The notes under the pieces were generated by a model. It made no database searches. It had not been told where the DNA came from and saw only the letters and a program-made list of their open reading frames with translations. This document shows, piece after piece, positions 12,786 through 25,370 of a stretch of DNA of 64,000 bases. Source of the stretch: Sipunculus nudus (taxonomy: Eukaryota; Annelida; Sipuncula; Golfingiida; Sipunculidae); contig CM049309.1 of the NCBI GenBank assembly GCA_026874595.1, positions 837,576 to 901,575 on the forward strand, written 5' to 3'. Positions within the stretch are counted from its first letter, which is position 1. Each line of letters opens with the position of its first letter. Both the position numbers and the translations under genes were made by a program.

Positions 12786-14002
12786 GACGACGGACAAAGA
12801 GTGATCGCTATAGCTCAGATGACTTTCAGTCAGCTGAGCTAAAAATGAGGTTTATCCTTAATATCTCGAATGAACCAAGTCCTATTGACCATATTTTCGG
12901 CATGGTAGGAGATTTTTGGGACATCTAACTGTATGGCAAACTTCAGATCCGTAGGTCCAATGGTGTTGAAACGTGCCAGTCTTACAGACAGACATCTGGT
13001 CAAACGGACGGACAGACAGACGACGGACAATTGACCACGAGTATAACTCAGATGACTTATAGTCAGCCGAGCCGAAAAATTGTGAAAAATAAAAAAAATA
13101 CAGGTGGCGCCACCAGTCTGCAGAAACTGATGAAACACTCAATGATCAATATCCATGCAAATAATCATAGTTATCAATGCATTAGTTGTTCAGATACTTG
13201 AGCTTTTGTATCAAATTTTCCAATATTCTGGAGTGGGGATGGGGGGTGGTACTTTGAAGCCCCATAGCTCACAGGTTTTGGGTAACAGAGACCTAATTCC
13301 AGTTTTCCAAGGAGACTTTTCATGGGTCTCCCTGCATGTCGAGACAGATCATTCAGTCACTAATTTAGATTTATGCCCTATTAACAGATGAAGGCATCTT
13401 TTAAGGTCTCAAAAATAGAGGAAAAAATTGTTAAAAAAATTGAAAAAAAAATACAGGTGGCACTGCAAGTCTGCAGAAACGTATGAAACACTCCATGGTC
13501 ATATTCATTAAAAGAATCATGGTGATAAAAGCATAACTTGTTCAGATACTTGAGCTTTTGTATCAAATTTTCCATTATTCTGGGGGGTACTTTGAAACCC
13601 CATAGCTCACAGGTTTTGGACAACAGAGACCTTATTTTAGGTTTCCAAGGAGACTTTTTCTAGGCCTCCTTGCATGTCAAGAAAGAAGATTCTAGGTCCA
13701 GTCTTTACGATTTTTGCCCTGTTAACAGATGAATGCATCTTTAAAGGTCTAAAAAATAGAGAAAAAAGCTTAAAAATTGAAAAAATACAGGTGGCACCAC
13801 CAGTAACGAATATGGGTAACAGAGACATAATTCCAGGTTTCCAAGGAGATTTTCATGGACCTCTCTGGATATCATGTTAGAAGATTCCTGGTCCAACGGT
13901 TACGTTTTGTGCCCTGTTAACGGACGGACAGACACAGACAGACAGACGGATGACGGACAAAGAGTGATTGCTATACCTCAGATGACTTTCAGTCAGCTGA
14001 GC
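9585..14002 (+). mobile_element. composite array of CTCAGCTGA-family modules
   Basis: Opens with ACAAGTGACCCAGGGGTC (9585-9602) and GCTCAGCTGA, and closes with the family hairpin at 13976-14002. In between are about ten degenerate ~300-400-bp units, each running GGTGGCGCCACC, CTGCAGAAACTGATG, TGATCAATATCCATGC, CATTATTCTGGGGGGTACTT, ATATGGGTAACAGAGACC and CTAGGTCCAGT. Internal 3' hairpins sit at 10754-10782, about 11276-11300, 12812-12840 and 13045-13073, so several insertions or tandem unit gains are merged. No coding capacity. Confidence 0.75.
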
Positions 14003-15240
14003 AAACAATTTATCAGATTTTGATCTAGTTTTTGGTATACAATTAAATTTTGATTAACTAAAGTTGTATTGCTGAAAATAAGGCCCTAGGTTTTTGTCTT
14101 AAGTGACCAAATATCTTCCCTGATTTTTTTACAGAGTCCATTATGTTTTGGCCCGTAACTTTTTTAAATTATATAATACAGACTTAATTTCTGGCATGTA
14201 CATATGAACTATATAGAGGAATTATGGTAAATATGAAGAAGACCAGATGAGTGATTTTGATATTAGGCAGTCCTGAAGTATGAAAATAGACCTGTAATAG
14301 AAACACAGCTGTATTTATTTTTTCTAAATATATATATTTAAATTTGCAAAATAATAAATATCTGAAAATTACACTTGATTCAGGATTGGAAAAGTTGAAT
14401 ACATTGGATCAGGAAACAGCAATCGGTTAAAGTGGCAATGATCAGGGTATTAAACAGCACAAAAACAAGTAAAAGAATAACAGGTGGCGCCACAAGTTTC
14501 TGGTACATGACAATACTAGCCAAGATCTTCGGTCAAGTTAATTTTTGGACCAACTCATGCATCCCTTATTGAGATATAAATGATTTTGTGTTATTTTTCA
14601 ATATATGGCAATATTCAAGGTCAAGGCCACTCTCATAGGAAAGGTCTGACCCCAAATTAAATAAACATCATCCCATAACCCATATCTAGATATATATGAG
14701 TAATATAAAAGAAATCTGTCCATTAGTTTTTGACTGATAATGCTCACAGTACTGTCAAGTGGCAATTTTTGGGGTATTAAAAGGCACAAAAACAAGTAAA
14801 GAATAAAAAGTGGCGCCACCAGTTTCTGGAACATGACAACCCTATCCATGAACTTCAATCAACTAGATCTATACATATACCAAGTTTGGTAAAGATCCTT
14901 GAAATATTTTTTGAGTTATCGCGCTCACAAGATTTATATGCTTGGGCGGCTGGACAGGTATGAAAACATAGTATCCCCCCCGACTTTGTCTGGGGATACA
15001 ATATTAGGTGGCACCACCAGTTTCTGGAACTGTTTCATTCTACTGAGCCAATAAAAAAATAACAATATTTGCATTTATTCCTTTTTTTCATTACATAATT
15101 TTTATCCAGGTTTATGAATGTTACTATGAATTTACAGTATAACATACATGTGATTGTGAATATTTCAGTTGATTCACATTTCTAAATTGCATCAACATTT
15201 ATAGCTAATGTATCTAGTTTATAGTACCTGTCAACAGAAT
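14003..15240. repeat. further dispersed-element modules
   Basis: 14.03-14.30 kb repeats the module seen at 9.36-9.58 kb (AAGTGACCAAAT, TTATGTTTTGGCCC, GATATTAG(A/G)CAGTCCTGAAG). GGTGGCGCCAC-type words at about 14485, 14811 and 15006 introduce related ~300-bp units containing CAAAAACAAGTAAA. No gene seen. Confidence 0.6.
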
Positions 15241-15267
15241 GGGATGGAGGGAGGAAGGGAGGCAATA

Positions 15268-15420
15268 AGGGTGAGAGAGAGAGAGAGAAAGAGAGAGATG
15301 GAGAGAGGAAGAGAAAAAGCAGAGCAGAGAGGGAGAGAGAGAGAGAGAGAGAGAGAAAGGGAGAGCTGGACAGCCAGAGAGAGAGAGAGAGGGAAAGAGA
15401 GAGAGAAAGAGAGGCTCTCT
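15268..15420. repeat. (GA)n-rich microsatellite
   Basis: Interrupted GAGA/GGGAGA tract. The serine/leucine- and glutamate/arginine-rich open frames on both strands are artefacts of this repeat. Confidence 0.95.
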
Positions 15421-15522
15421 GGAAATTACTGCCTGACCCAGACACTCACAGTGGCAGTAGGTCAGACCTGAAGGTGTTATGTAACTGCCCAGTACACTGC
15501 ATTTATACTGACCTATTGTAAA

Positions 15523-16355
15523 CAATGAAGACTTGGTACTTGGAAACTTGAATAAAATCTACAGTTTTTGATCAATTAGTTTCAAATTTCAGATTTTAAC
15601 AGATGAAATGCTAATGTGTACATGCTGTGAAAATTAAATCTACAGCACTAACAGGAAAAATTTAAATATTTTTATTTTTTAAATGGTATCAGGAAAAAAG
15701 AAAAGTTTTCTAAACTATGAAACTAATACATGTGTTAAAATTAATCCAAGGATCAAAACACCCAATATATTATACCAGGAGCAAACTGGAGTTGAGAATG
15801 TTTAATTTTATGAACTGAAATAAAGGATCAGCAATATAAATTTTGATTATTTAGCCAGTATCATGTAACAACTGATACAACCATGAGTTATAAGTCAAAC
15901 AAATTAAAATCTTTAATGAGCACTCTGATGAACATCCACACTTTCATAGCAATACATCACTTTGTGGACACAATTAAATGTGCACTTTAATCATTGTAAC
16001 CCTGGTGGTACAATACAAAATCTAAAATGTAACATAGCAAAAAATAAAATAAAATACAGAAAATTATAACATTCATCTAGTTTATACACCAGCTGGTGGG
16101 TGGGAGTGCAGGGCAGAGGGGAAGCCTGCTAGTAGTGGCCAAGCTAAGCCAAAGCAAGCTGCATGGGGTGGGTTACATAATGCAAGTGAAGACTATTACT
16201 AGGTGGGCCAGATGTAAACAAGACTTGACATGGTGTATGAAAACTTGAATAAAAGCTACTCTTTTCAAACAATTCCTTTGAAATTTCAGATTTTAAAAGA
16301 TAAAATCCTTATGTATATATGCTGTGAAAATTAAATCAACAGTGCTTACAGGGAA
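15523..16355 (+). repeat. pair of diverged direct repeats (~135 bp) with unique spacer
   Basis: 15523-15660 and 16213-16355 share GAAACTTGAATAAAA, AAATTTCAGATTTTAA and ATGCTGTGAAAATTAAATC. The ~550-bp spacer shows nothing recognisable. Confidence 0.65.
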
Positions 16356-16379
16356 AAAACGTGCCATTGCCAAAGTTGG

Positions 16380-16948
16380 ACAAAATTTAAGGTACTGATT
16401 TTTTATTTATGCTAATAACCTGAAAAATTTGCAAAATTCAGATCTAATTTTGGGTAAACAATTGAATCTTGATTAAATAAAGTTGTATTCCTGAAAAAAA
16501 AGGCTCCAGCTTCAGCAATTCTCATGTTAAGTGAGCAAATATATTTCCTGATTTTTAAGAAACTGCATTATATTTGGGCCCATAACTTCAAAATAATACC
16601 AAATACTAACCTAATTTTTAGGTATGTGCATAGAAAATTTATGGAAAAATATGAATACTAAATATGATCAAAAACAGATCAGTGGTTTTGATATTAGGCA
16701 GCTTTGAAGTGTAACAACTGCTCTTTTATAGAAAACGGAGGTTTTTCCTTAATATCTCGAAGGAACGAAGTCCTAATGACCCAATTTTGGGTATGGTAGG
16801 AGATTTTGGGGACATCTATTGGTATGCAGAATTTTGGATTCGTAGGTCCAACAGTTTTAAAATGTGCCCTGTTAACGGACGGCCGGCCGGACGAACGATG
16901 GACAAAGGACCATGACTATAGCTCAGATGACTTATAGTCAGCTGAGCT
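16380..16948 (+). mobile_element. CTCAGCTGA-family copy, 3' half
   Basis: Contains the TTATATTTGGGCCC module, then TATCTCGAAGGAACGAAGTCC, then GGACGGCCGGCCGGACG, and ends at the hairpin 16920-16948. The same 3' half appears at 12842-13073 and inverted at 25928-26330. Confidence 0.7.
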
Positions 16949-17114
16949 AAAAATGGAAAACATTACCTCAAGTCTAAAAATAATCACTTAACATGCCAAC
17001 ATGTTGGAAAAAGGCTGAGGTAGCACCATTATAGGTTAGAATGGAAGACACTTTAAAAGATCAACATGCGACACAAACTTACAGGAATCTGGTAGGACTA
17101 CAGGTTAATAAGTG

Positions 17115-17461
17115 CTTTTTATAAATATATACTTTTGTTTAATTGGTGATTTGTATGAATGTGTACAATTGGTTAACTGGTGTTTTGTATGAAATTGTAC
17201 AATTTGTGATGTGAATGAATGTGTAATAATATTGATTATTTGTGATTTGTATAATTGTGTACTATTGGTTGCTTGGTGCTTTGTATGAAAGTGCAACGTT
17301 GGTTAATTGGTGCTTTGTATGAATGTGCAGTATTGGTGCTTTGTATGAATGTGTACTATTGGTTAATTGGGGCTTTGTATGAATGTGTACTATTGGTTAA
17401 TTGGGGCTTTGTATGAAAGTGCAACGTTGGTTAATTGTTGCTTTGTTAGAATGTGTACTAT
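17115..17461. repeat. ~34-bp tandem repeat, ~10 copies
   Basis: The unit contains GGTTAATTGGTGCTTTGTAT and GAATGTGTACTATT, with substitutions and partial units. Copies are most alike at the right end (17.28-17.46 kb). A stray unit and a half lie at 19211-19270. Confidence 0.85.
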
Positions 17462-19210
17462 TGAATATTCTAGGTCCAGTCATTATGATTTGTGCTCTTT
17501 TTACAGATGACAGCAGCTTTTAAGGTCTCAAAATTAGAGGAAAAATCATAAAAAGTCGAAAAAATACAGGTGGCGCCACCAGTCTGCAGAAACTGACGAA
17601 ACACTCCATGATCAATATCCATGCAAAGAATCATGGTGATCAATGCATTACTTGTTCAGATACTCGAGCTTTTGTATCAAATTTTCCTTTATTTTTGGGG
17701 ATGTCAATATAGAAGATTCCACTTCCAGGTCCAGCGGTTACGATTTGTGCCTGGTTAACGGACGGACGGATGACGGACAAAGGATGATCGCTAAAGCTGA
17801 GATGACTTACACCAACATGAGCACCTTATGACATTATACAGGGCCTGGGAAATACGTTCCTCTAAAATCTAACCGAGTCGCCACCTAGTGAAGCGGCAGG
17901 CAACTACTTTTCTACGTTCTAATTTGAAAACAAATAAATAAAGCTATCGCCTCAGGAAAAGTATCACGTCCGACATTTCCACGCATATGTGACTGTTAAA
18001 CATGTTTAATGGTGGCAGGAATAGGCATTTTACCTAAAAAATTAAACGTAAAACGTGGACGTATTTACTCACCTGCTCACCGAGGCAGGTGCCTAATAGA
18101 AGTTAAGTTCGAAATGAACAATTGAACATAGCACTACTACTTGTCACTACCTTGTAGGAACTTTCCTCCTGCGAGAGAAGTAGGTCCAAATCCAAAGCAA
18201 ATGCAGTTGTCATATACGATCTATGATCTCGTAAAACACTCTGTATATCATACGAACGTTTTAATTCTCGCGTTTCACTGATGTTAAATTTGTTTAGAAT
18301 TATACGCTCAGAACTGATTAGTTGATCTAAATGCCAGCGTATTAATATATTTAACCCCAGCTGTTTGACAGGAAATTGGCGGGCGCGTCAAAATACTCCG
18401 CTTCACTTGAGTTTACGTCCGCTAACACAACATAGGGCCGTGTTGAATAGGCCCAACCGCATGCATATAAGGTGTATCGTATATTATATTTAATGTAAAG
18501 TAATATAAACAGGTTAAGGTTATTAAAGAAGAATTGTTCAGGACCTGACAATACCTTAGTAATCCATTCAGGTTTCCCTTGAAGTTGACAAGAAAAGAGT
18601 TCCTATTTTTTTTTTTCGATTATTCCGCCATTGTACATTACAGTAAAACCTCCGCACCTGGTTGTATTTCGGTCATCTCCCTTCATAATAGCTTCTTAAA
18701 TCGGGAATGTCACTTTTGCAATATAACCGTACGCAATCACCTTACGTGAAGGTTTAGCGGGAACAGTCACTGCAAAGGAATTGTCAGATTCATATTTTCA
18801 ATGTTATCTTGTCATTCATATTACAGGCGTGGATCGAGGGGGGGGGGGGCTGCTCTCAACAAACGACATTTTTTAGACAAATCCCATGCATGACAGGGGG
18901 TTTGGTGGGTCTAGACCCTTCCCTGCTCTCAACCAACGACCTTTTTATTTAGAAATTTTTTATGCATGACGCCCGTTGACCCCTCCCTGTAAAAAATCCT
19001 TGATGCGTGCCTGCATTATTGTCAAATTTAATATTGGGCAGGTCCTATATTGTTACTGGTCTCTTAAGAGACCAGCTCATTCCATACAACTGTGCAGTTC
19101 GCCACCGATTCTCTTTACATATTCAGGTCATTATAAATAACCTGTAAAACTCTGGCGTCGTTTTTCATCCGTTTTTGCGGACCCGAACCCAATTGGTCAG
19201 ACCTTGATCG
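17462..19210. other. insertion-like interval splitting the 34-bp array
   Basis: The left part (17462-17830) is a CTCAGCTGA-family 3' portion with GGTGGCGCCACC at 17569-17580 and a degraded hairpin. The middle (17.85-18.8 kb) is moderately GC-rich unique DNA with no supported gene. 18.82-19.02 kb carries a 13-G run and two diverged copies of a 'CTGCTCTCAACAAACGAC' segment typical of degraded dispersed repeats. Confidence 0.5.
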
Positions 19211-19270
19211 ACATGTACTATTGGTGCTTAAATTTGTATGAATGTGCACCCTTTGTTCATTGGTGCTTGA
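19211..19270. repeat. detached fragment of the 34-bp array
   Basis: TGTACTATTGGTGCTT followed by TTTGTATGAATGTGCA and TTCATTGGTGCTTG matches the array at 17.1-17.46 kb. Confidence 0.7.
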
Positions 19271-19369
19271 TTTCCTGATGTTCAAATGTACTGTTTCGTT
19301 GGTTCAGCTTGCTAGCCGACCCACTCCTCAGGTACAAACTGAAATGATAATGTGTGAATTTAGTCCCCC

Positions 19370-22300
19370 TGATAGCACGTATACGAGGGGCCCACGTGGG
19401 TATATATGGGCTTCACATGGGCAGACATGGGCACGGGCGGACACAGGTAGTGGCCACATGGGGCCCATGAGGGCATTGTCCAGATTGTCCTACATTGTTC
19501 CACATGTGGGTCCATGGCGGGTCCCATGTGGCATGTTCGTATTTGTAACATAAAATAAAAAACAAAGATATATTATTAAATCTTTGAGATGTAATTAATT
19601 AACTGCGAAATTGTTCTACGTGACGTATTTTCATGTTTTTGTCTATTTAAACTCATCACAAGATTTACTTCTGAACTGAGATTAGGTCGTGGGAGCCACG
19701 TGGTTAAGTCACAAGGGTCCTGCCAGGCTAGCCCATGTAATACCAGTATAAACATCACGTTTCTGGAAAATAACCATACAATGTCTATTTACCCAGCCAA
19801 AATATCCTGTAGTTTACTATTTACATGTAAAGTAACCTATAGGGGTTTATATAAAAATATAGGAAACTAATTAGTAGTATTTGGGGCATTATAGTCAATT
19901 TTCAATGCCTCTAGGAAAATCACAGCTAGAAATAGGACCCCATAGTAAAATATGGGAAACTAAGGTAACATGATGAATATTATGGTCAATTTTCAATACC
20001 TATAGAAAAATCGTAATTAAATGTAGGAGTCTGTAGTCACAAAAAGGAAAGTTTAGTAATGTGGAGTATTTTTTGTCAATTTTCAAAGCATATATTAGTT
20101 TGTAGTTTCCTTTAATATCATTTTATGTAACATAATTTAGAATATTACTAGAAAATAATCAGATAAATAATTTTTTGTTATAAAATATCAATAAAATAAT
20201 TTATTTCCAATTCATATTATTGAATATGGGCGGACACTGGTAGTGCCCACATGGGGCCATGAGGGCATTGTCCAGATTGTCCTGCATTGTTCCACATGTG
20301 GGTCCCATGCGGCATGTTCGCATTTGTTGCAAAAAAATATAAAACGATATATTATTAATTTTTTTGAGAAGTAATCAATTAACTGCGAAATTGTTCTCCG
20401 TGACGTATTTTCAAGTTTTTGTCTATTTAAACTCATCATAAGATTTACTTCTGAACTGAAATTAGGTCGAAGGAGCCAAGTGGGTTAAGTCACAAAGGTC
20501 CCGCCAGGCTAGCCCATGAAATACAAGTATAAACATCACTTTTCTGGATAATAACCATATCAAATCCGTATTTACCCAGCCAAAATTTCCTTTAGTTTAC
20601 TGTTTACATGTATAGTAACCTACAGGGGTTATATAAAAATATAAGAAGCTAATTAGTAATATTTGGAAATCACACCTAGCAATAGAACCCCATAGTAACA
20701 TACAGGAAACTATGGTAACATGATGAGTATTATAGTCAATTTTCAATATCTATAGAAAAATCTTAATTAACTGCAGGAGTCTGTAGTCACATAAAAAGAA
20801 ACTTTTGTCACTTGAAGTATTTATTGTCAATTTTCAAAGCATATATCAGTTTGTAGTTTCCATTAATATCATTTCATATAACATAATTTAGAAAATTATT
20901 AGATAATAATCAGATAAGTAATTTTTTTGTTATAAAATATTAATAAATAATTCATTTCTAATTCATATTATTGAATATGGGCGGACACAGGTAGTGCCCA
21001 CATGGGGCCCATGAGGGCATTTTCAAGATTGCACTGCATTATTTCACATGTGGGCCCATGGCGGGTCCCATGTGGCATGTTCGTATTTGTTACAAAAAAA
21101 ATAAAAACAATGATATATTATTAAATCTTTGAGAAGTAATTAATTAACTGCGAAATTGTTCTACGTGACGTATTTTCATGTTATTTTGTCTATTTAAACT
21201 CATCACGAGATTTACTTCTGAACTGAGATTAGATTCAAAAGGGTCCCGCCAGGCTAGCCTATGTAATACCAGTATAAACATCACTATTCTGGATAATAAC
21301 CATATCAAATCCGTATTTACCCAGCCAAAAGTTCCCATATTTTACTATTTACATGTATAGTAACATACAGGGGTAACATTAAAATATAGGAAACTAATTA
21401 GTAATATTTGGGGTATTATAGTCAATTTTCAATGCCTCTAGGAAAATCACACCGAGCAGTAGGCCTCCATAGTAACATATAGGAAACTATGGTAACATGA
21501 TGAATATTATAGTCAATTTCCGATACCTATAGAAAAATCTTAATTTACTGCAGGAGTCTGTAGTCACATAAATGAAAACTTTAGTAACGTGAAGTATATT
21601 TTGTCAATTTTCAAAGCATATATTAGTTTGTAGTTTCCATTAATATTACTATTATTTTATCAAACATAATTAAGAATATTAATAAAAAATCAGAACAATA
21701 TATTTCGTTATAAAATATTAATATTAATATTAATTATTATTTATTTCTTATTCATATTATTGAATCAGGGCGGACACAGGTATTGCCCACATGGGGCCCA
21801 TGAGGGCATTGTCCAGATTGTCCTGCATTGTTCCACATGTGGGCCCATGGCGGGTCCCATGTGGCATTTTCGTATTTGTTACAAAAAATAAAAAACAATG
21901 ATATATTATTAAATCTTTGAGATGTAATTAATTAACTGCTAAATTGTTCCACGTGACGTATTTTCATGTTTTTGTCTATTTGAACTCATCACATGATTTA
22001 CTTCTCAACTGAGATTAGGTTGAGGGAGCCATGTGGGTTAAGTCACAAGGGTCCCGCCAGGCTAGCCCAAGTAATACCAGAATAAACATCACGTTTCTGG
22101 ATAATAACCATATAAAGTCTGTATTTACCCAGCCAAAATATCCTATAGTTTACTATTTACATGTATAGTTACCTATAGGGGTTATATTAAAATACAGGAA
22201 ACTAATTAGTATTATGTGGGGGTATTATAGTCAATTATCAATGCCTCTAGGAAAATCACACCTAGCAATAGGACCCCGCATAGTTACATACAGGAAACTA

Positions 22301-23700
22301 TGTTAACATGATGAGTATTATAGTCAATTTTCAATACCTATAGAAAAATCTTAATTAACTGCAGGAGTCTGTAGTCACATAAAAGGAAACTTTTGTCACG
22401 TGAAGTTTTTATTGTCAATTTTCAAAGCATATATTAGTTTGTAGTTTCCATTTATATCATTTTATATAACATTATTTAGAATATTATTAGAAAATAATCA
22501 GATAAGTAATTTTTTGTTATAAAATATTAATAAAATAATTTATTTCTAATTCATATTATTGAATATGGGCGGACACAGGTAGTGCCCACATGGGGCCAAT
22601 GAGGGCATTGTCCAGATTGCACTGCATTGTTCCAGATGTGGGCCCATGGCGGGTCCCATGTGGCATGTTCGTATTTGTTACAAAAAAATTATAAAAACAA
22701 TGATATATTATTAAATCTTTGAGAAGTAATTAATTAACTGCGAAATTGTTCTACGTGACGTATGTTCATGTTTTTTTATCTATTTAAACTCATCACAAGA
22801 TTTACTTCTCAACCTAGATTAGGTCGAGGGAGCCACGCGGGCTAATTCACAAGGGTCCCTCCAGGCTAGCCTATGTAATACCAGTATAAACATCACTTTT
22901 CTGGATAATAAACATATAAAGTCTGTATTTACCCAGCCAAAATATCCTATAGTTTACTATTTACATGTATAGTAACCTATAGGGGTTACAGAAAAATATA
23001 GGAAACGAAGAAGTAATATTTGGGGTATTATAGTCAATTTTCAATGCCTCCATGAAAATCACAGCTTGGAATAGGACCCCATAGTAACATATAGGAAATT
23101 AGGGTAACATGATGAATATTATAGTCAATTTTCCATACCTAAGGAAAATTCTTAATTAACTGCAGGAGTCTATAGTCGCATATAAGAAACTTAAGTAACG
23201 TGGAGTATTTTTGTCAATTTCAAAGCATATATTAGTTTGTAGTTTCCTTTAATATCATTTTATGTAAGCATAAAGTAAAGCTATAGTTTATATTAAAATA
23301 ACTATCATTAATATAACATAATATAGAACAGTACTAGTGCATGTAGGTAGTGCCCACATGGGGCCCATGAGGACATTGTCCAGTTTGTCCTGCATTGTTC
23401 CCCATGTGGGCCCATGGCGGGCCCCACGTGGCATGTTCGTTTGGTTACATAAAATAAACAACAATGATATATTATTAAATCTTTGAAAAGTAATTATAAA
23501 ACTGCGAAATTGTTCTACGTGACGTATTTTCATGTATTTGTCTATTTAAACACATCGCGGGATTTACTTCTGAAATAAGATTAGGTCGAGGGAGAAAGGT
23601 GGGTTAAGTCACAAGGGTCCCTCCAGGATTGTCGATGTAATACCCATATAAACATCACGTTTCTGGATAATAACCATATAAAGTCCGTATTATATACATC
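19370..23700 (+). repeat. ~790-bp tandem repeat, six copies
   Basis: The anchor GTGCCCACATGGGGCC recurs at 19450, 20243, 20994, 21783, 22582 and 23350 (spacings 793, 751, 789, 799, 768). Each unit has a ~130-bp GC-rich head (CATGGGGCCCATGAGGGC, CCATGGCGGGTCCCATGTGG), then a long AT-rich body with ACTGCGAAATTGTTCTACG and ACTTCTGAACTGAGATTAG. The body includes three ~70-bp sub-repeats built on TAGGAAACT...GTCAATTTTCAA. The first and last units are incomplete. Short open frames in it are not genes. Confidence 0.92.
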
Positions 23701-24111
23701 TATAGTAACCTATATATTGCAATAAGAGGCATAATGATAGTTATAATGAAAATAATATATTCATAGTATTAAAAAATATCATATTAATGATAAATTATCA
23801 GATAAATAAATATTATAAAATATTAATAAAATAATTTAATTTTTAGCTTATTTATATTTTTATTTCAAATGAATCTTATATTTATTTAACTTAATTAGAA
23901 CAACTTTAATTGGATATCAGGTTTTAATATATCTCATATTTTCAGGAAACCCTTAACTAATCTTCAAAATGTCAGATTTATATCTTGACCGTTTGTTTAT
24001 ACTGTGCAATTTCAAGCAATTTTAACTGATGAATATAACGTGCACACAGTCTGACGGCATATTTGCTTACAACGAAAGAACTATTTCGTGTAGCGTAATC
24101 CGCGGTCTCTT

Positions 24112-24186
24112 TGACGTCACGCTGCGTGTGGGCCCGCGTAGTGATAAGAAGGAGTGCACTATAGTCATGTCGTCTGCTGGGCGGGA
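24112..24186 (+). promoter_or_regulatory. candidate promoter (CRE and GC box)
   Basis: A perfect cAMP-response element TGACGTCA (24112-24119) and a GC box GGGCGGG (24179-24185) lie in a short CpG-rich island (24.05-24.45 kb), upstream of a possible first exon. Seen motifs; promoter activity is inferred. Confidence 0.4.
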
Positions 24187-24413
24187 CTGTCAGGCGGGGA
24201 TATTTCGGCATGTGGAACACTAAGTTTCGTTAAGAAGTTCATAATTTTATAGTTTCTACGTTCTATACACTTCATTTTCACAGAGGATACAATATTACTG
24301 GAGTACGCTTTTTCTACAGTGTTTGATAAACGGTTAAGCGCAGCGAGTTGCGGAATTGTCGTCAGCCAAAATGGCTATGTCAAGGTCTCAAGGACGCTGG
24401 CTTGTATTCCGGG

Positions 24414-24465
24414 ATGTTCGGTGTCCGAAGTCGGAGGGCCTGCAAGACGCAAATAAATTGCTATG
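24414..24465 (+). CDS. possible first coding exon of a small two-exon gene
   Basis: An ATG at 24414 opens 17 codons (MFGVRSRRACKTQINCY) and reaches a consensus donor G|GTGAGC (GT at 24466). It follows the CRE/GC-box island. Joined to 25249-25370 in phase it gives a 57-residue basic, tryptophan-containing peptide that I do not recognise. The start context is weak, and a non-coding RNA from the same promoter is equally possible. Confidence 0.28.
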
Positions 24466-25248
24466 GTGAGCCATGGATTACTGACAAACTATGCCATATG
24501 ACCATGAATAATCACGTCATGCTCTTTAAATGAATCAATAATGTTACATTTTCACACGGTTTATCTATTACGTAGTGTTAGTGTTATTGTTAAAGATTGT
24601 CATGTTAATTTTAAAATTTAATATTTTTTTATACAAATAACAATGTCACTGTAACTGTAAGTATATAGAAGTATATGTAAATACTTTTTTTTGCAGATGT
24701 ACATATAGGCTGTCATGTTGCCTTTTTTACTCTATATATCATGCCTTATCATGTATTATTTACACATTTTTTAAGGTTATTACCTATATTGGGCTGGTTA
24801 TTATTCAGAATTTGTAACATCATGACCATATTTTAAAAAAAATTATCCATTAGGGTTTCAGTTCCTTTTCTTTTTTTACCTACAGTAATAGGAAGTTTCA
24901 TATTAAGTTCCCTATAATAAAAAAAATCAATATGCTAATTAAATTATGTTATATTATTAATATATTTTGAAAATAGTTTGGTTTAGAGCAGTTCATGCAG
25001 ATAATTCTAGTAAATCTGACACCTGATATCATGTGTCTTTGTATAGTATGCATGCTATGGTTTGTGGTTTTTTTTAGATCCACAGACAACAGGGAAAATT
25101 TAGTCCACATCGTTTAATAGTATTAAAATGGATTTTTTTTTATGAATAATATTCAAAGTTGATAATATTTTTTTTTAATGTTAGTTTTTTTAAGTTCCTA
25201 TTGTAAGTTAAGTATTTAAAAATATTAAAACAAAGTTTTCTGCTTTAG

Positions 25249-25370
25249 ATATATGGGAAAACCCACATGAAAAAAAACCCTGGAGAGAACTCAACCCAAC
25301 TTCCTATTCAAGCCCATACATATTGTCATTTTGGAGAACACTGCAGGGAATGTCCAGGCAAGCAAAATAA
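25249..25370 (+). CDS. possible second coding exon of the small gene
   Basis: A good acceptor (TTTTCTGCTTTAG, ending 25248) is followed in phase by 39 codons containing IWENPHEKKPWREL and YILSFWRTLQGMSRQAK, then TAA at 25368. Further downstream, two open stretches in different frames (about 25509-25617 and 25618-25728, the second with KVKVEPKLMNGEFLVKRKK) look like decayed coding sequence. A poly(A) signal follows at 25840. The whole could be a processed or broken gene. Confidence 0.27.

Noticed and set aside
10178-13880. Short frames containing MGNRDLISGFQGDF
   Set aside because: Translations of the dispersed module ATATGGGTAACAGAGACC, which is present in many decayed copies.
15182-15525. 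Serine/leucine-rich and glutamate/arginine-rich proteins
   Set aside because: Translations of a (GA)n microsatellite.
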